Shown piece after piece: positions 1 to 6,694 of a stretch of DNA of 15,836 bases. A program made the translations under genes and the position numbers. This DNA is from an uncultured Clostridia bacterium (GTDB lineage Bacteria; Bacillota; Clostridia; Christensenellales; UBA1242). Each line of letters starts with the position of its first letter. The stretch's first letter is position 1. The notes beneath the pieces are model-generated. The model did not search any database and was not told where the DNA came from. It saw only the letters and a program-made list of their open reading frames with translations. Location: the NCBI GenBank assembly GCA_947384015.1, contig CANDFN010000014.1, forward strand, positions 1-15,836. Direction: 5' to 3'.

Positions 1-1
1 T

Positions 2-718
2 GATATAGAAGGTGGTGCAGAAACCGACTTTGCTTCTATTTTAAACAGCACTCCTTACTTTGGAATTAGCACAACAGCTTTAAACAATTTTGCAACCACT
101 CTAAGCCAGTATATAGAAACAAACCAAGCTGTATTAGTAGAACCTAAAAATGAAGATGATACGCCAACCCTATCAGGTTTAGCCAGTGCAATAAATGGTT
201 ACTTTTCAACAATATCTACTGCCAGAACAGAAAAATATTTTATACAAGATTTTGCAGCGCAAGCTGGTAAATATGCACCAGGCTTATCAACATCACATAA
301 ATATAAAGCATTTATATATCTAACCAAAAAAGATATGAATGTTAGTTATTTAAGCTATATAGTAAACTCTAACATCTCTGGTGTAAACGCCTACTTAAAT
401 AGCCAAGAAATTGCATTAACAAATGCAGAAGAATTTATGGAAGGCTCTAACGCTTGGTTGATAGAAACTTCCAATACCAGCCTAAACATAAGGTCTACTG
501 CTAGCGACATTGCAGAACATTACATTTCTGCAGATGAAGAATATTTAACAAAAGGTTTAAGTTTATATGAGGTAGCACAATTAAATAACAATTCTGCATA
601 CCTAACACAAAGTAGTGATAATCCGGACCTTTTAACCTACTTAACTTATGGTTTACACATTAAATTTGACACAACCTCTGCCTTTACTTTTAACGAATAT
701 GTAACCACAGTAGAATAA
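2..718 (+). CDS. Unrecognised protein, 5'-truncated by window edge
   Basis: The frame is open from base 2 to the TAA at 716-718, giving 238 residues. An internal Met at 335 is just one residue in this longer frame and is not a credible start: the codons upstream are uninterrupted and have no ribosome binding site before that ATG. The fragment has no cysteine, is rich in Ser, Thr, Asn, Tyr and Ala, and shows no transmembrane segment, which resembles an exported or surface protein; that is only inference. I do not recognise a family or any catalytic motif. It ends in a strong hairpin terminator five bases after the stop, so it is the last gene of its transcript. The start, any signal peptide and any upstream domains lie outside the window. 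Confidence 0.8.
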   Translation, partial: DIEGGAETDFASILNSTPYFGISTTALNNFATTLSQYIETNQAVLVEPKNEDDTPTLSGLASAINGYFSTISTARTEKYFIQDFAAQAGKYAPGLSTSHKYKAFIYLTKKDMNVSYLSYIVNSNISGVNAYLNSQEIALTNAEEFMEGSNAWLIETSNTSLNIRSTASDIAEHYISADEEYLTKGLSLYEVAQLNNNSAYLTQSSDNPDLLTYLTYGLHIKFDTTSAFTFNEYVTTVE

Positions 719-722
719 AAAG

Positions 723-748
723 AAACTTGGCATTAGCCAAGTTTTTTT
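723..748 (+). terminator. Bidirectional intrinsic terminator
   Basis: A perfect 9-bp stem (AAACTTGGC / GCCAAGTTT) closes a 4-base ATTA loop and runs into seven T on the plus strand, directly after the stop of the first gene. On the minus strand the same hairpin is followed by TTTCTTTTTATT, so it can also stop the gene at 836-1210, whose stop lies about 90 bases away. Confidence 0.88.
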
Positions 749-835
749 AACTGAAATTTATCATACTAAATTTAGATTATTTTTCTTTAATTTTTATTTT
801 TATAGTTTTTATTTTTTTAATGTTGTTTTTTGGTT

Positions 836-1210
836 TTAAACCGTTTTATTATTTGCATTTTTTATTTCGTCCACAATTAAACTGTCTTTTCTTGCATGGA
901 TACGTTTATACCACAGCTTTATTTCTTTATATTGCTCTTCTGTAATATTAATGCGCATTACATAATAAGTGCCTTCCCAACCATAACAAAAACCCTTGCC
1001 TATTCTCACCTTTCTTGTAGAAGAAGAAAACTCAACATTGTTTTCTTTTATCTCTTCAACCTTTTTTAGCAACTCAGGTTCTTTCCCCGTCAATATACAA
1101 TACTGATACAAAAACCAAAGCTTTTCTCCAATATTTCTTTTTAAATAAGAAGTTTTTAACGCTTCCCATTGTGTGTTGGTAAATTTGGCAAATTCTTTAT
1201 CTATATACAT
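836..1210 (-). CDS. Small unrecognised protein, 124 aa
   Basis: I choose the ATG at 1210 (MYIDKEF...), because GGAG at 1220-1217 sits six bases upstream. The frame can be extended to a TTG at 1222, but that codon would overlap the GGAG and the predicted transcription start. The 124-residue product is soluble-looking, basic, and rich in Lys, Glu, Trp and Tyr, with no signal peptide or membrane segment. Its C-terminal half has aromatic stretches (GWEGTYYVMR, KLWYKRIHARK). I recognise no family or catalytic motif. It is a monocistronic gene, transcribed away from the gene at 1446, with a near-consensus promoter just upstream and a shared bidirectional terminator downstream. The clear promoter and ribosome binding site argue that it is a real gene. 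Confidence 0.72.
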   Translation of the reverse strand: MYIDKEFAKFTNTQWEALKTSYLKRNIGEKLWFLYQYCILTGKEPELLKKVEEIKENNVEFSSSTRKVRIGKGFCYGWEGTYYVMRINITEEQYKEIKLWYKRIHARKDSLIVDEIKNANNKTV

Positions 1211-1227
1211 ACTTATCTCCAAGCATT

Positions 1228-1256
1228 GTTATATCATATAATAGCCAAATTGTCAA
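1228..1256 (-). promoter_or_regulatory. Sigma-A type promoter for the 836-1210 gene
   Basis: On the minus strand TTGACA (1256-1251) is separated by 17 bases from TATAAC (1233-1228). The expected start of transcription is near 1221, which leaves a leader of about 11 bases whose first bases are the GGAG ribosome binding site. Confidence 0.78.
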
Positions 1257-1395
1257 TCTTAAAATTAAAAATGACCATAATCAAATATGTTTAACCATAC
1301 AAACCAAGCAATAAAAACCTCAAAAACATAAATTTAAACAGCCTGACAATATTTATAAACACAACTATAATTCAACCAAAAACAAACCAAACTGT

Positions 1396-1424
1396 TTGAC
1401 AATTATTTTTTTATTTACTAGAAT
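1396..1424 (+). promoter_or_regulatory. Sigma-A type promoter for the 1446-1952 gene
   Basis: TTGACA (1396-1401), a 17-base spacer and TAGAAT (1419-1424). The predicted start near 1431 coincides with the first base of AAGGAG (1431-1436), so the leader is about 15 bases. It lies back to back with the promoter at 1228-1256; the 139 bases between the two are AT-rich, with no clear operator seen. Confidence 0.78.
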
Positions 1425-1445
1425 TCTAATAAGGAGATTGATTTT

Positions 1446-1952
1446 ATGGCAAATTTAACAAGTGAGGAATATTTTGATAAACTACAAACCCAGTTAGCAA
1501 CTTATGAAAAAAAAGTTAGAGAAAATAGCGATAATTCGGCTGGATTAAATCTATTTTGTATAGAAGAAGAAAGGAAATACATCCCAGAAGCGTTTGAAAC
1601 CGCGGTAAAGATATACAACAACCTTGATACTGATGAGGCTAAAAAAACTTTTGGTTCAAAGGTGGTTCTTTTGTTTGGAGAACTAGCAAGCGATAAGTCT
1701 AAAAGTTCACTTGCACATTATAATGACTGCAAAAATATCTTTGATGCAATAAGAGGAGCTTTACTTGCCAAAAAAGAAGGTAAAGATTTTAAAGAAATAG
1801 ACAAATTGTTGGCCGACACTTATAAATATATGAAAATTCCTTTTGTAAAAATAGAAGGAAACGGCTTTATTCATTTAAGAAACAATGTTTTTGATGTGGT
1901 TTTACCTGAATTAAAAAAAGCAAAAGTAGACGGAACTGTTGTAGGCTGCTAA
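1446..1952 (+). CDS. Unrecognised cytoplasmic protein, 168 aa
   Basis: The ATG at 1446 has AAGGAG nine bases upstream and a good promoter at 1396-1424, so the start is secure. The 168-residue product is Lys/Glu/Asp-rich and looks mostly helical, with no signal peptide or membrane segment. Its first ~130 residues read as several amphipathic helices (for example EEYFDKLQTQLATYEKKV and ALLAKKEGKDFKEIDKLL). The C-terminus ends in a lone Cys (VVGC). I recognise no family. The gene is a single transcription unit, closed by a strong hairpin, and is divergent from another unknown gene at 836-1210. The arrangement suggests but does not prove a functional pair. Confidence 0.75.
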   Translation: MANLTSEEYFDKLQTQLATYEKKVRENSDNSAGLNLFCIEEERKYIPEAFETAVKIYNNLDTDEAKKTFGSKVVLLFGELASDKSKSSLAHYNDCKNIFDAIRGALLAKKEGKDFKEIDKLLADTYKYMKIPFVKIEGNGFIHLRNNVFDVVLPELKKAKVDGTVVGC

Positions 1953-1960
1953 TATAGACA

Positions 1961-1995
1961 AAAAATACACCAAATTTAAATTGGTGTATTTTTTA
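1961..1995 (+). terminator. Intrinsic terminator of the 1446-1952 gene
   Basis: A perfect 13-bp inverted repeat (AAAAATACACCAA / TTGGTGTATTTTT) encloses a 7-base loop and ends in a T-rich tract, eight bases after the stop codon. The symmetry would also allow some termination from the other side. Confidence 0.85.
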
Positions 1996-2084
1996 TTATA
2001 ACTAAAAACCAAACATTCTGTTTTATAACCTTTTCAAAAGCAGCAACCGACTATTAAAATTTACAACCAATTAAAAGGGAAAGG

Positions 2085-2187
2085 ATGAAAGGGTAAGATG
2101 GTCCCCTTTCATAGAAGCGAGCAATCGCTTAAAAATAAAAAATTCACGCATGTGCGTGAATTTGAATAAAGAGAGCGTATTGCTCGC
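2085..2187. repeat. Cluster of inverted repeats beyond the tRNA-fMet 3' end
   Basis: Three symmetries overlap here. ATGAAAGGG (2085-2093) pairs with CCCTTTCAT (2104-2112) around a 10-base loop. AAGCGA (2115-2120) pairs with TCGCTT (2125-2130) around GCAA. GCGAGCAAT (2117-2125) is the exact inverse of ATTGCTCGC (2179-2187), which directly abuts the encoded CCA end of the tRNA and could pair with it across the terminator hairpin. The cluster is more GC-rich than the surrounding intergenic DNA. It could be a dispersed intergenic repeat or a folded tRNA trailer; the window holds no second copy to decide. Confidence 0.5.
2131..2163 (-). terminator. Intrinsic terminator of the tRNA-fMet unit
   Basis: Read on the minus strand, an 11-bp perfect stem (AAATTCACGCA / TGCGTGAATTT; CACGC/GCGTG with a 4-base loop if the innermost pairs open) is followed by the T-rich run TTTATTTTT. 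It lies about 25 bases past the tRNA 3' end. Confidence 0.82.
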
Positions 2188-2188
2188 G

Positions 2189-2265
2189 TGGTTGCGGGGG
2201 TTGGATTTGAACCAACGACCTTCGGGTTATGAGCCCGACGAGCTGCCGTGCTGCTCCACCCCGCG
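2189..2265 (-). tRNA. Initiator tRNA-fMet (CAT anticodon)
   Basis: The minus strand folds as a complete 77-nt tRNA beginning CGCGGGG and ending in a genomically encoded CCA. The anticodon loop reads CTCATAA with anticodon CAT. Three features mark it as the initiator rather than elongator Met or tRNA-Ile2: the unpaired C1-A72 at the end of the acceptor stem, the run of three G-C pairs (GGG/CCC) in the anticodon stem, and a sequence very close to Escherichia coli tRNA-fMet from memory, differing mainly in the D-loop and T-stem. It supplies formyl-Met-tRNA to initiating ribosomes. It is a solitary tRNA gene with its own strong promoter and terminator. Confidence 0.96.
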
Positions 2266-2275
2266 ACGTATTTTT

Positions 2276-2304
2276 ATTATATCATAGTATACAGGTTTTG
2301 TCAA
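2276..2304 (-). promoter_or_regulatory. Full-consensus promoter for tRNA-fMet
   Basis: On the minus strand TTGACA (2304-2299), exactly 17 bases, then TATAAT (2281-2276). Both hexamers match the consensus at every base, as expected for a heavily used stable RNA gene. Predicted start near 2269, about four bases before the mature tRNA 5' end. Confidence 0.88.
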
Positions 2305-2592
2305 CGTTTTTCCTAAAATTTAATAAAAAGAATGTCTATTTGTTGAATTTTTTGTAAAAATTATTAATCTCTAAAACTTTTATATTAATTTTTTCACCTT
2401 TTACCCCTTAAAGTGCTTTTAATGCTATTTTTATAAAGACATATGGAAAAACAAAAAATCCCAGCATTACACTGGAATTTTTTAATTGTTATTATATTAT
2501 ATGAGTAACGCTATCGCAACTTTCCATTGTATTTATAGACATCATCCTCTGTCCAAACATTCTTTTAGCTTGCACACCTTGTCAACACCCAA
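2305..2592. other. AT-rich intergenic stretch without a supported gene
   Basis: Between the tRNA promoter and the end of the U32 gene I see only AT-rich sequence and the hairpin at 2453-2483. A 22-codon minus-strand frame at 2492-2560 has no usable ribosome binding site and is not called. The 110 bases between the U32 stop and the hairpin would form an unusually long 3' untranslated region. Confidence 0.6.
2453..2483 (-). terminator. Intrinsic terminator downstream of the U32 gene
   Basis: AAAAAATCCCAG (2453-2464) pairs with CTGGAATTTTTT (2472-2483) with one mismatch around a 7-base loop. On the minus strand the stem is followed by TTTTTTGTTTTT. It is the first hairpin with a T-tract after the U32 stop. 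Confidence 0.75.
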
Positions 2593-4602
2593 CTAATCAA
2601 CCAAATAAAAGGTGCATGTGGAAAGTTTACTACGTTTTAATTTTAATTCTCTGCCGCTTTGCATTTTATATTTAAAGCCATCTTCATACTTACAATTAGC
2701 ACAGTCACTTTTACAAAACTCTTTTATTGGACAATGCCTTAATGTCATATACGGCATTTTTATGTTAGCGTTTAGTTCTGCATTTTCGGCAACTAAACAC
2801 GGAAGGTTAAAAAATTCTGCAGTAAAGTTGTTGTATACATTAAGCCCGCCACCTACAATTTTAGGGTTTTTATATTTTAGTGCATATAAATTATTAGCAA
2901 CAACACCCAACCTAGTATCTTTTAAAATTTCATCCAACATGTTTATATCCAGCCTAGTTGCAAAAGGTGGTAAATTTAAATATGGGGTTTTGCCAAAACT
3001 TAAACACGTCTCGGTAAATATACTAACATCTTTTTTATCATACACATCTGGTGAATATAACACAATTTTTTCGCTTGTATTTTGCAAGGCTTTTAAGTTG
3101 GTAATAATTTTAAAATTAGTTAAAGCACTTAATTTATAATCTGTTTTAACAGTAGTTTTTTGCAGATGTTTTTTTATTTCAAATGCTTTTTCCAGCTCTT
3201 CAAGCACCTTTCGCCTAAACTCATTAAGTTGAGATTTTGGCATAAACACCTGGTTAAGTTTTGCATTAAGTTTTATTTCAAACAATTTAGATTTATTAAA
3301 ATTTTGTTGTAACTCATCAACTGTAATAGGATTTGTTTTTGCCTTGGTTAAAATATCCCCAAAAACAGTTATTTGTTTATTATTAATAAAAATTTCTGCT
3401 CTTATAGGCTTATCTATTTCACATATTAAACTAACATCAACTTTTCGTCTAACAATAAAATTTGTAAGTTTTTCTTCTTTTTCTGCGTCCACAATTATAT
3501 GCACATCATCTCCAACCTTTATATTGGAAGTTGTTGTAAATATAACTTTCCCCTTTTCTGACCTAACATCGTGTGGAGCAACTGAACACACTTCTTGCCC
3601 TGACCTGAAAATCTTTAAAACTGATTTTGACGCTAATTTGTAATTGGTTTGCAATATTATTTCATTAAACTTTTTGCCCATGTTAACTTTTGTAATTTTA
3701 CCAATTTCAATTCCGTTATGACCTTGAATTTTAGAAATTATATTTCCGTTACCATCAAAATAACCTGCAGTAAACTCACGGTTAAAAGCCAGCTTTAGTT
3801 CGGTTAAATCTTGATTTGTAATTCCATCTAAGGCTTGGCGGTAATATTTAGTTGCTGTAGCCACATAGTATGGGCGCCTTGCCCTACCTTCTATTTTTAA
3901 AGCACTTACCCCTGCCGAGACAAGTTCTGACAACCTATTTAACATACAAAAATCTTTGGCACTAAGCAAATAGCCAGACGCAATTTGTTTGTTTCCATTA
4001 TAAAAAGTGTAAGGCAAACGGCATAATTGTTTGCATTTACCTCTATTACCACTTTCGCCTTCTAAATAAGAACTAATATAACAGTTGCCAGAAAAACTCA
4101 CACACAAAGCGCCTTGAACAAAATATTCAATTTCTATATTAGTGTTTTGTCTTATCCTTTCAATTTCTTCTAGCGGGGTTTCCCTTGCTAGCACTACACG
4201 CTTTACACCAAGGCTTTCTAAAACTTTTACACCCTCTAAATTATGAACACCAAGCTGAGTGCTCGCATGAACTTCTATTTGAGGATAAATTTTATGTAAT
4301 AAATTTATAAGGCCTATATCTTGCACAATAAAAGCATCTACGCCCAAATTATAAGCATCTACAATTAAGTTCAATGCTTGTTGCATTTCCTTATTTGTAA
4401 ATAAAATATTAACAGTTAAATGAACTTTTACCCCATAAATATGTGCAAAAACAACAGCATCATTTAGTGTGGTTAAATTGAACCCTTCTATATTCCTAGC
4501 ATTAAAATCTTTAACACCAAGATACACCTCATCCGCACCATTATATACTGCTTGTTTTAAACTCTCCATATCTCCCGCTGGGGCAAGCAATTTCATCTTC
4601 AT
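2593..4602 (-). CDS. U32 family peptidase / RlhA-like protein, 669 aa
   Basis: The N-terminus MKMKLLAPAGD opens a U32 TIM-barrel domain. The family signature is plain at residues about 159-177 (EYFVQGALC...SGNCYIS), followed by the Cys-containing GNRGKCKQLCR. The C-terminus carries a Cys cluster (CPIKEFC, CANC) like that of long U32 proteins, where conserved cysteines bind an iron-sulfur cluster. Long members include RlhA, which hydroxylates C2501 of 23S rRNA; others are annotated as collagenase-like peptidases, so the substrate is not settled here. The frame extends upstream to 4650, but an extended -10 TGTTATAAT lies inside that extension and ends six bases before the ATG at 4602, so I start there. 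No Shine-Dalgarno precedes it and the mRNA is probably leaderless. An in-frame ATG two codons later is an alternative. Confidence 0.9.
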   Translation of the reverse strand: MKMKLLAPAGDMESLKQAVYNGADEVYLGVKDFNARNIEGFNLTTLNDAVVFAHIYGVKVHLTVNILFTNKEMQQALNLIVDAYNLGVDAFIVQDIGLINLLHKIYPQIEVHASTQLGVHNLEGVKVLESLGVKRVVLARETPLEEIERIRQNTNIEIEYFVQGALCVSFSGNCYISSYLEGESGNRGKCKQLCRLPYTFYNGNKQIASGYLLSAKDFCMLNRLSELVSAGVSALKIEGRARRPYYVATATKYYRQALDGITNQDLTELKLAFNREFTAGYFDGNGNIISKIQGHNGIEIGKITKVNMGKKFNEIILQTNYKLASKSVLKIFRSGQEVCSVAPHDVRSEKGKVIFTTTSNIKVGDDVHIIVDAEKEEKLTNFIVRRKVDVSLICEIDKPIRAEIFINNKQITVFGDILTKAKTNPITVDELQQNFNKSKLFEIKLNAKLNQVFMPKSQLNEFRRKVLEELEKAFEIKKHLQKTTVKTDYKLSALTNFKIITNLKALQNTSEKIVLYSPDVYDKKDVSIFTETCLSFGKTPYLNLPPFATRLDINMLDEILKDTRLGVVANNLYALKYKNPKIVGGGLNVYNNFTAEFFNLPCLVAENAELNANIKMPYMTLRHCPIKEFCKSDCANCKYEDGFKYKMQSGRELKLKRSKLSTCTFYLVD

Positions 4603-4608
4603 ATAAGA

Positions 4609-4637
4609 ATTATAACACATTTTGCCCATTGCGTAAA
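4609..4637 (-). promoter_or_regulatory. Extended -10 promoter giving a leaderless U32 mRNA
   Basis: On the minus strand TTTACG (4637-4632), a 17-base spacer, and TATAAT (4614-4609) preceded by TGT (extended -10). The usual start, seven bases past the -10, falls at 4602, the A of the chosen ATG. Confidence 0.72.
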
Positions 4638-4751
4638 GCATAAAAAACATTAATTTACACCAGCTTTATTTTATAACAATTATAATTGCAATATTTTTAC
4701 AATAAAATACGAAAAATTTTATTAAAAGTTGATTAAAATTTTATTATTTTG

Positions 4752-4760
4752 TGCTATAAT
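4752..4760 (+). promoter_or_regulatory. Extended -10 promoter for the CobW gene
   Basis: TGC followed by a consensus TATAAT (4755-4760). No good -35 lies at 17 bases; TTGATT at 4729-4734 is the nearest candidate but is 20 bases away, so the extended -10 probably carries recognition. Predicted start near 4767 gives a leader of about 17 bases. Confidence 0.68.
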
Positions 4761-4783
4761 TGATACGAATTTAAGGAGAAACT

Positions 4784-6031
4784 ATGAAAGAATTTAAAAC
4801 CATTCCTATAACACTAGTTACTGGTTATTTGGGCAGTGGCAAAACCACGCTACTTAACCACATATTACAAAACACAAAGGGTTACAAAGTTGCCGTAATC
4901 GTAAACGACATTGGCGAGGTTAATATTGATGCAGACCTTATAGAAAAAGGTGGCATTGTTGGCAAACGTGATGAAAGCCTTGTTGCACTTCAAAACGGTT
5001 GTATTTGTTGCACACTTCGCAAAGACCTTATAGAGCAAATTCATGATATTGTAAAACAAAAGAAGTTTGACCATATTGTTATTGAAGCAAGTGGCATCTG
5101 TGAGCCTATTCCTATTGCACAAACAATAAATTTTTTAACCGAAAGTTTTAAACAAAAACACATGCCTATTTACTGCAAATTGGACGCTATTGTTTCGGTA
5201 GTTGATACACTTCGTATGGTGCAAGAGTTTAGCTGTGGCGACGAACTTGTAAAGAAAGATATTGGCGAAGAAGATATAGAAAACTTAGTTATTCAACAAA
5301 TAGAATTCTGTGACGTTTTAATTATGAACAAGGTAAGCGAAGTTTCTAAAGACGAATTAAAGCGCGTTAAACGTATTATTAAAAATCTTCAACCTAAAGC
5401 AAAAATTATAGAAGCTGATTACAGCGAAGTTGATTTAAAAGACATTTTAGACACCAATCTATTTGATATGGAAAATGTTTTAACCTCCGCAGGCTGGTTC
5501 CAAGAACTTGAAAAAGACATTTATGACGAACATGATGAAGATGATGAGCATGAGCACCACCATGACCATGATGATGAGGACGAAGATGAACATGAACATC
5601 ATCACGAACATGAACACGAACATGAACACCACGGACATCATCATCACCATCACGAGGGTGGCGAAACTGAAGAATATGGCATTGGCACATTTGTATACTT
5701 CCGTCGCAAACCTTTTGACCGCTTAAAGTTTGAGGATTGGACACAAACCGATTATGGCAAGCAAGTAATACGAACAAAAGGCTTGGTTTATTTTACTGAC
5801 AACAATCGTATGAGTTATGTTTACGAACAAGCAGGAAAACAAAAAGTTTTAAGTGAAAACGGCGAATGGTATGCAACCCTACCAAGATACCAAATAGAGC
5901 AACTTCTTTTACAGGACGAAAAGTTCCGCCACGATTGGGATGAGGTTTATGGCGACCGCATGATAAAACTTGTGTTTATTGGTCAAAAAATAGACAAAAA
6001 ACGTATAACTGAAGAATTAGATAAAATTTAA
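4784..6031 (+). CDS. CobW/COG0523 family GTPase with His-rich metal segment
   Basis: AAGGAG at 4773-4778 sets the ATG. The 415-residue protein has the G3E GTPase core: Walker A GYLGSGKTT (residues 14-22), the metal-binding GCICC motif (CxCC, Cys73, 75, 76), EASG at 101-104, and NKVS at 182-185 where NKxD is usual for guanine recognition. Residues 250-290 are a linker of 21 His and 19 Asp/Glu with one Gly. A CobW C-terminal domain follows from about 300 to the end. COG0523 proteins use GTP hydrolysis to load metals, often zinc, into client proteins; the linker suggests Zn, Ni or Co binding. The window gives no client or nearby metal transporter, and no cobalamin genes, so a vitamin B12 role is not supported. 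It is a single-gene unit with a terminator overlapping its stop. Confidence 0.93.
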   Translation: MKEFKTIPITLVTGYLGSGKTTLLNHILQNTKGYKVAVIVNDIGEVNIDADLIEKGGIVGKRDESLVALQNGCICCTLRKDLIEQIHDIVKQKKFDHIVIEASGICEPIPIAQTINFLTESFKQKHMPIYCKLDAIVSVVDTLRMVQEFSCGDELVKKDIGEEDIENLVIQQIEFCDVLIMNKVSEVSKDELKRVKRIIKNLQPKAKIIEADYSEVDLKDILDTNLFDMENVLTSAGWFQELEKDIYDEHDEDDEHEHHHDHDDEDEDEHEHHHEHEHEHEHHGHHHHHHEGGETEEYGIGTFVYFRRKPFDRLKFEDWTQTDYGKQVIRTKGLVYFTDNNRMSYVYEQAGKQKVLSENGEWYATLPRYQIEQLLLQDEKFRHDWDEVYGDRMIKLVFIGQKIDKKRITEELDKI

Positions 6032-6057
6032 GGCACATTGTGCCTTTTTTATTTTTT
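6030..6057 (+). terminator. Intrinsic terminator of the CobW gene
   Basis: AAGGCAC / GTGCCTT (7 bp, 3-base loop) begins within the TAA stop codon and is followed by TTTTTTATTTTTTT ending at 6058. Confidence 0.87.
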
Positions 6058-6129
6058 TGCATACAAAACATATTAAAATCAACAACAATTAAAAAAATTG
6101 ATTAAGAGCAACAATCATTAATAAAAACG

Positions 6130-6157
6130 TTGAAAATTTAACTTTTTGTGTTATAAT
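6130..6157 (+). promoter_or_regulatory. Extended -10 promoter giving a leaderless pth-mfd mRNA
   Basis: TTGAAA (6130-6135), a 16-base spacer, and TATAAT (6152-6157) preceded by TGT. The expected start at 6164 is the A of the pth ATG; no Shine-Dalgarno exists between them. Confidence 0.75.
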
Positions 6158-6163
6158 TGAAAT

Positions 6164-6694
6164 ATGAAAATTATTGTTGGTTTAGGCAACCCTGACGGGA
6201 AATATAAAAACACATATCACAACGTTGGTTTTAGCGTTGTAGATTTATTTGCAAGTAAAAATAGGTTGAAATTTAACAAAAGTAAATGCCGTAGTGTGCT
6301 TGCTATTGGCGATGATTTTGTTTTAGCAAAACCTCAAACTTATATGAATTTAAGCGGAGATGCTGTTAGCGAACTAAAAAAATATTTTAAAGTTAGTAAT
6401 AGCGACATCTTAATTGTGCTTGATGATATTGATATGCCCAAAGGCAAGGTTCGTTTCCGCATGCAAGGCAGTGCAGGCACACATAACGGCTTGCGTGATA
6501 TTGTTGCCAAAGTTGGCGAGCCTACCCGCATTCGCGTAGGTGTTGGCAGAGATAAAAGTATGGATTTAGCCGATTATGTGCTTTCTGATATAGATTATTC
6601 TAGCAAACAACTACTTACCCCAGCATACGATAACGCTTGCGAACTTATTAGCAAATTTATTTTAGGTGAATTATGCCAAGATGTAACAATTTAA
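6164..6694 (+). CDS. pth: Peptidyl-tRNA hydrolase
   Basis: Pth releases peptides from peptidyl-tRNAs dropped by ribosomes and recycles the tRNA. The 176-residue product starts with the family's IVGLGNPDGKY and keeps the expected active-site residues by alignment with the Escherichia coli enzyme: Asn9, catalytic His19 (TYHNVGF), Asn62 (MNLSG), Asp87 (LDDID) and Asn108 (THNGLRD). It is slightly shorter than the usual 185-195 residues, with a short C-terminal helix. The start is firm because the protein motif begins at once and the -10 ends only six bases upstream; there is no ribosome binding site, so initiation is probably leaderless. The 3' end overlaps mfd by 22 bases. The pth-mfd pairing is well known in Bacillota. 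Confidence 0.96.
   Translation: MKIIVGLGNPDGKYKNTYHNVGFSVVDLFASKNRLKFNKSKCRSVLAIGDDFVLAKPQTYMNLSGDAVSELKKYFKVSNSDILIVLDDIDMPKGKVRFRMQGSAGTHNGLRDIVAKVGEPTRIRVGVGRDKSMDLADYVLSDIDYSSKQLLTPAYDNACELISKFILGELCQDVTI

Noticed and set aside
2492..2560. Minus-strand 22-codon frame (MFGQRMM...) between the U32 stop and its terminator
   Set aside because: No Shine-Dalgarno at a workable distance and no recognisable composition; expected by chance in the 3' untranslated region.
2612..3139. Plus-strand 175-codon frame inside the U32 gene
   Set aside because: It is antisense to a conserved, motif-bearing protein and has no ribosome binding site or promoter.
3344..3643. Plus-strand 99-codon frame inside the U32 gene
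   Set aside because: Antisense shadow of the conserved U32 coding sequence; hydrophobic composition follows from the opposite strand's codons.
4603..4650. 16-residue N-terminal extension of the U32 protein
   Set aside because: A good extended -10 promoter lies within it, it has no ribosome binding site, and family homology starts at MKLLAPAGD.
5406..5777. Frames over the His-rich tract of the CobW gene (minus 5406-5777, plus 5508-5726)
   Set aside because: Both arise from the CAT/GAT/GAA repeat tract read in other frames, giving Val/His or Met/Thr repeats, while the CobW frame has conserved domains on both sides.
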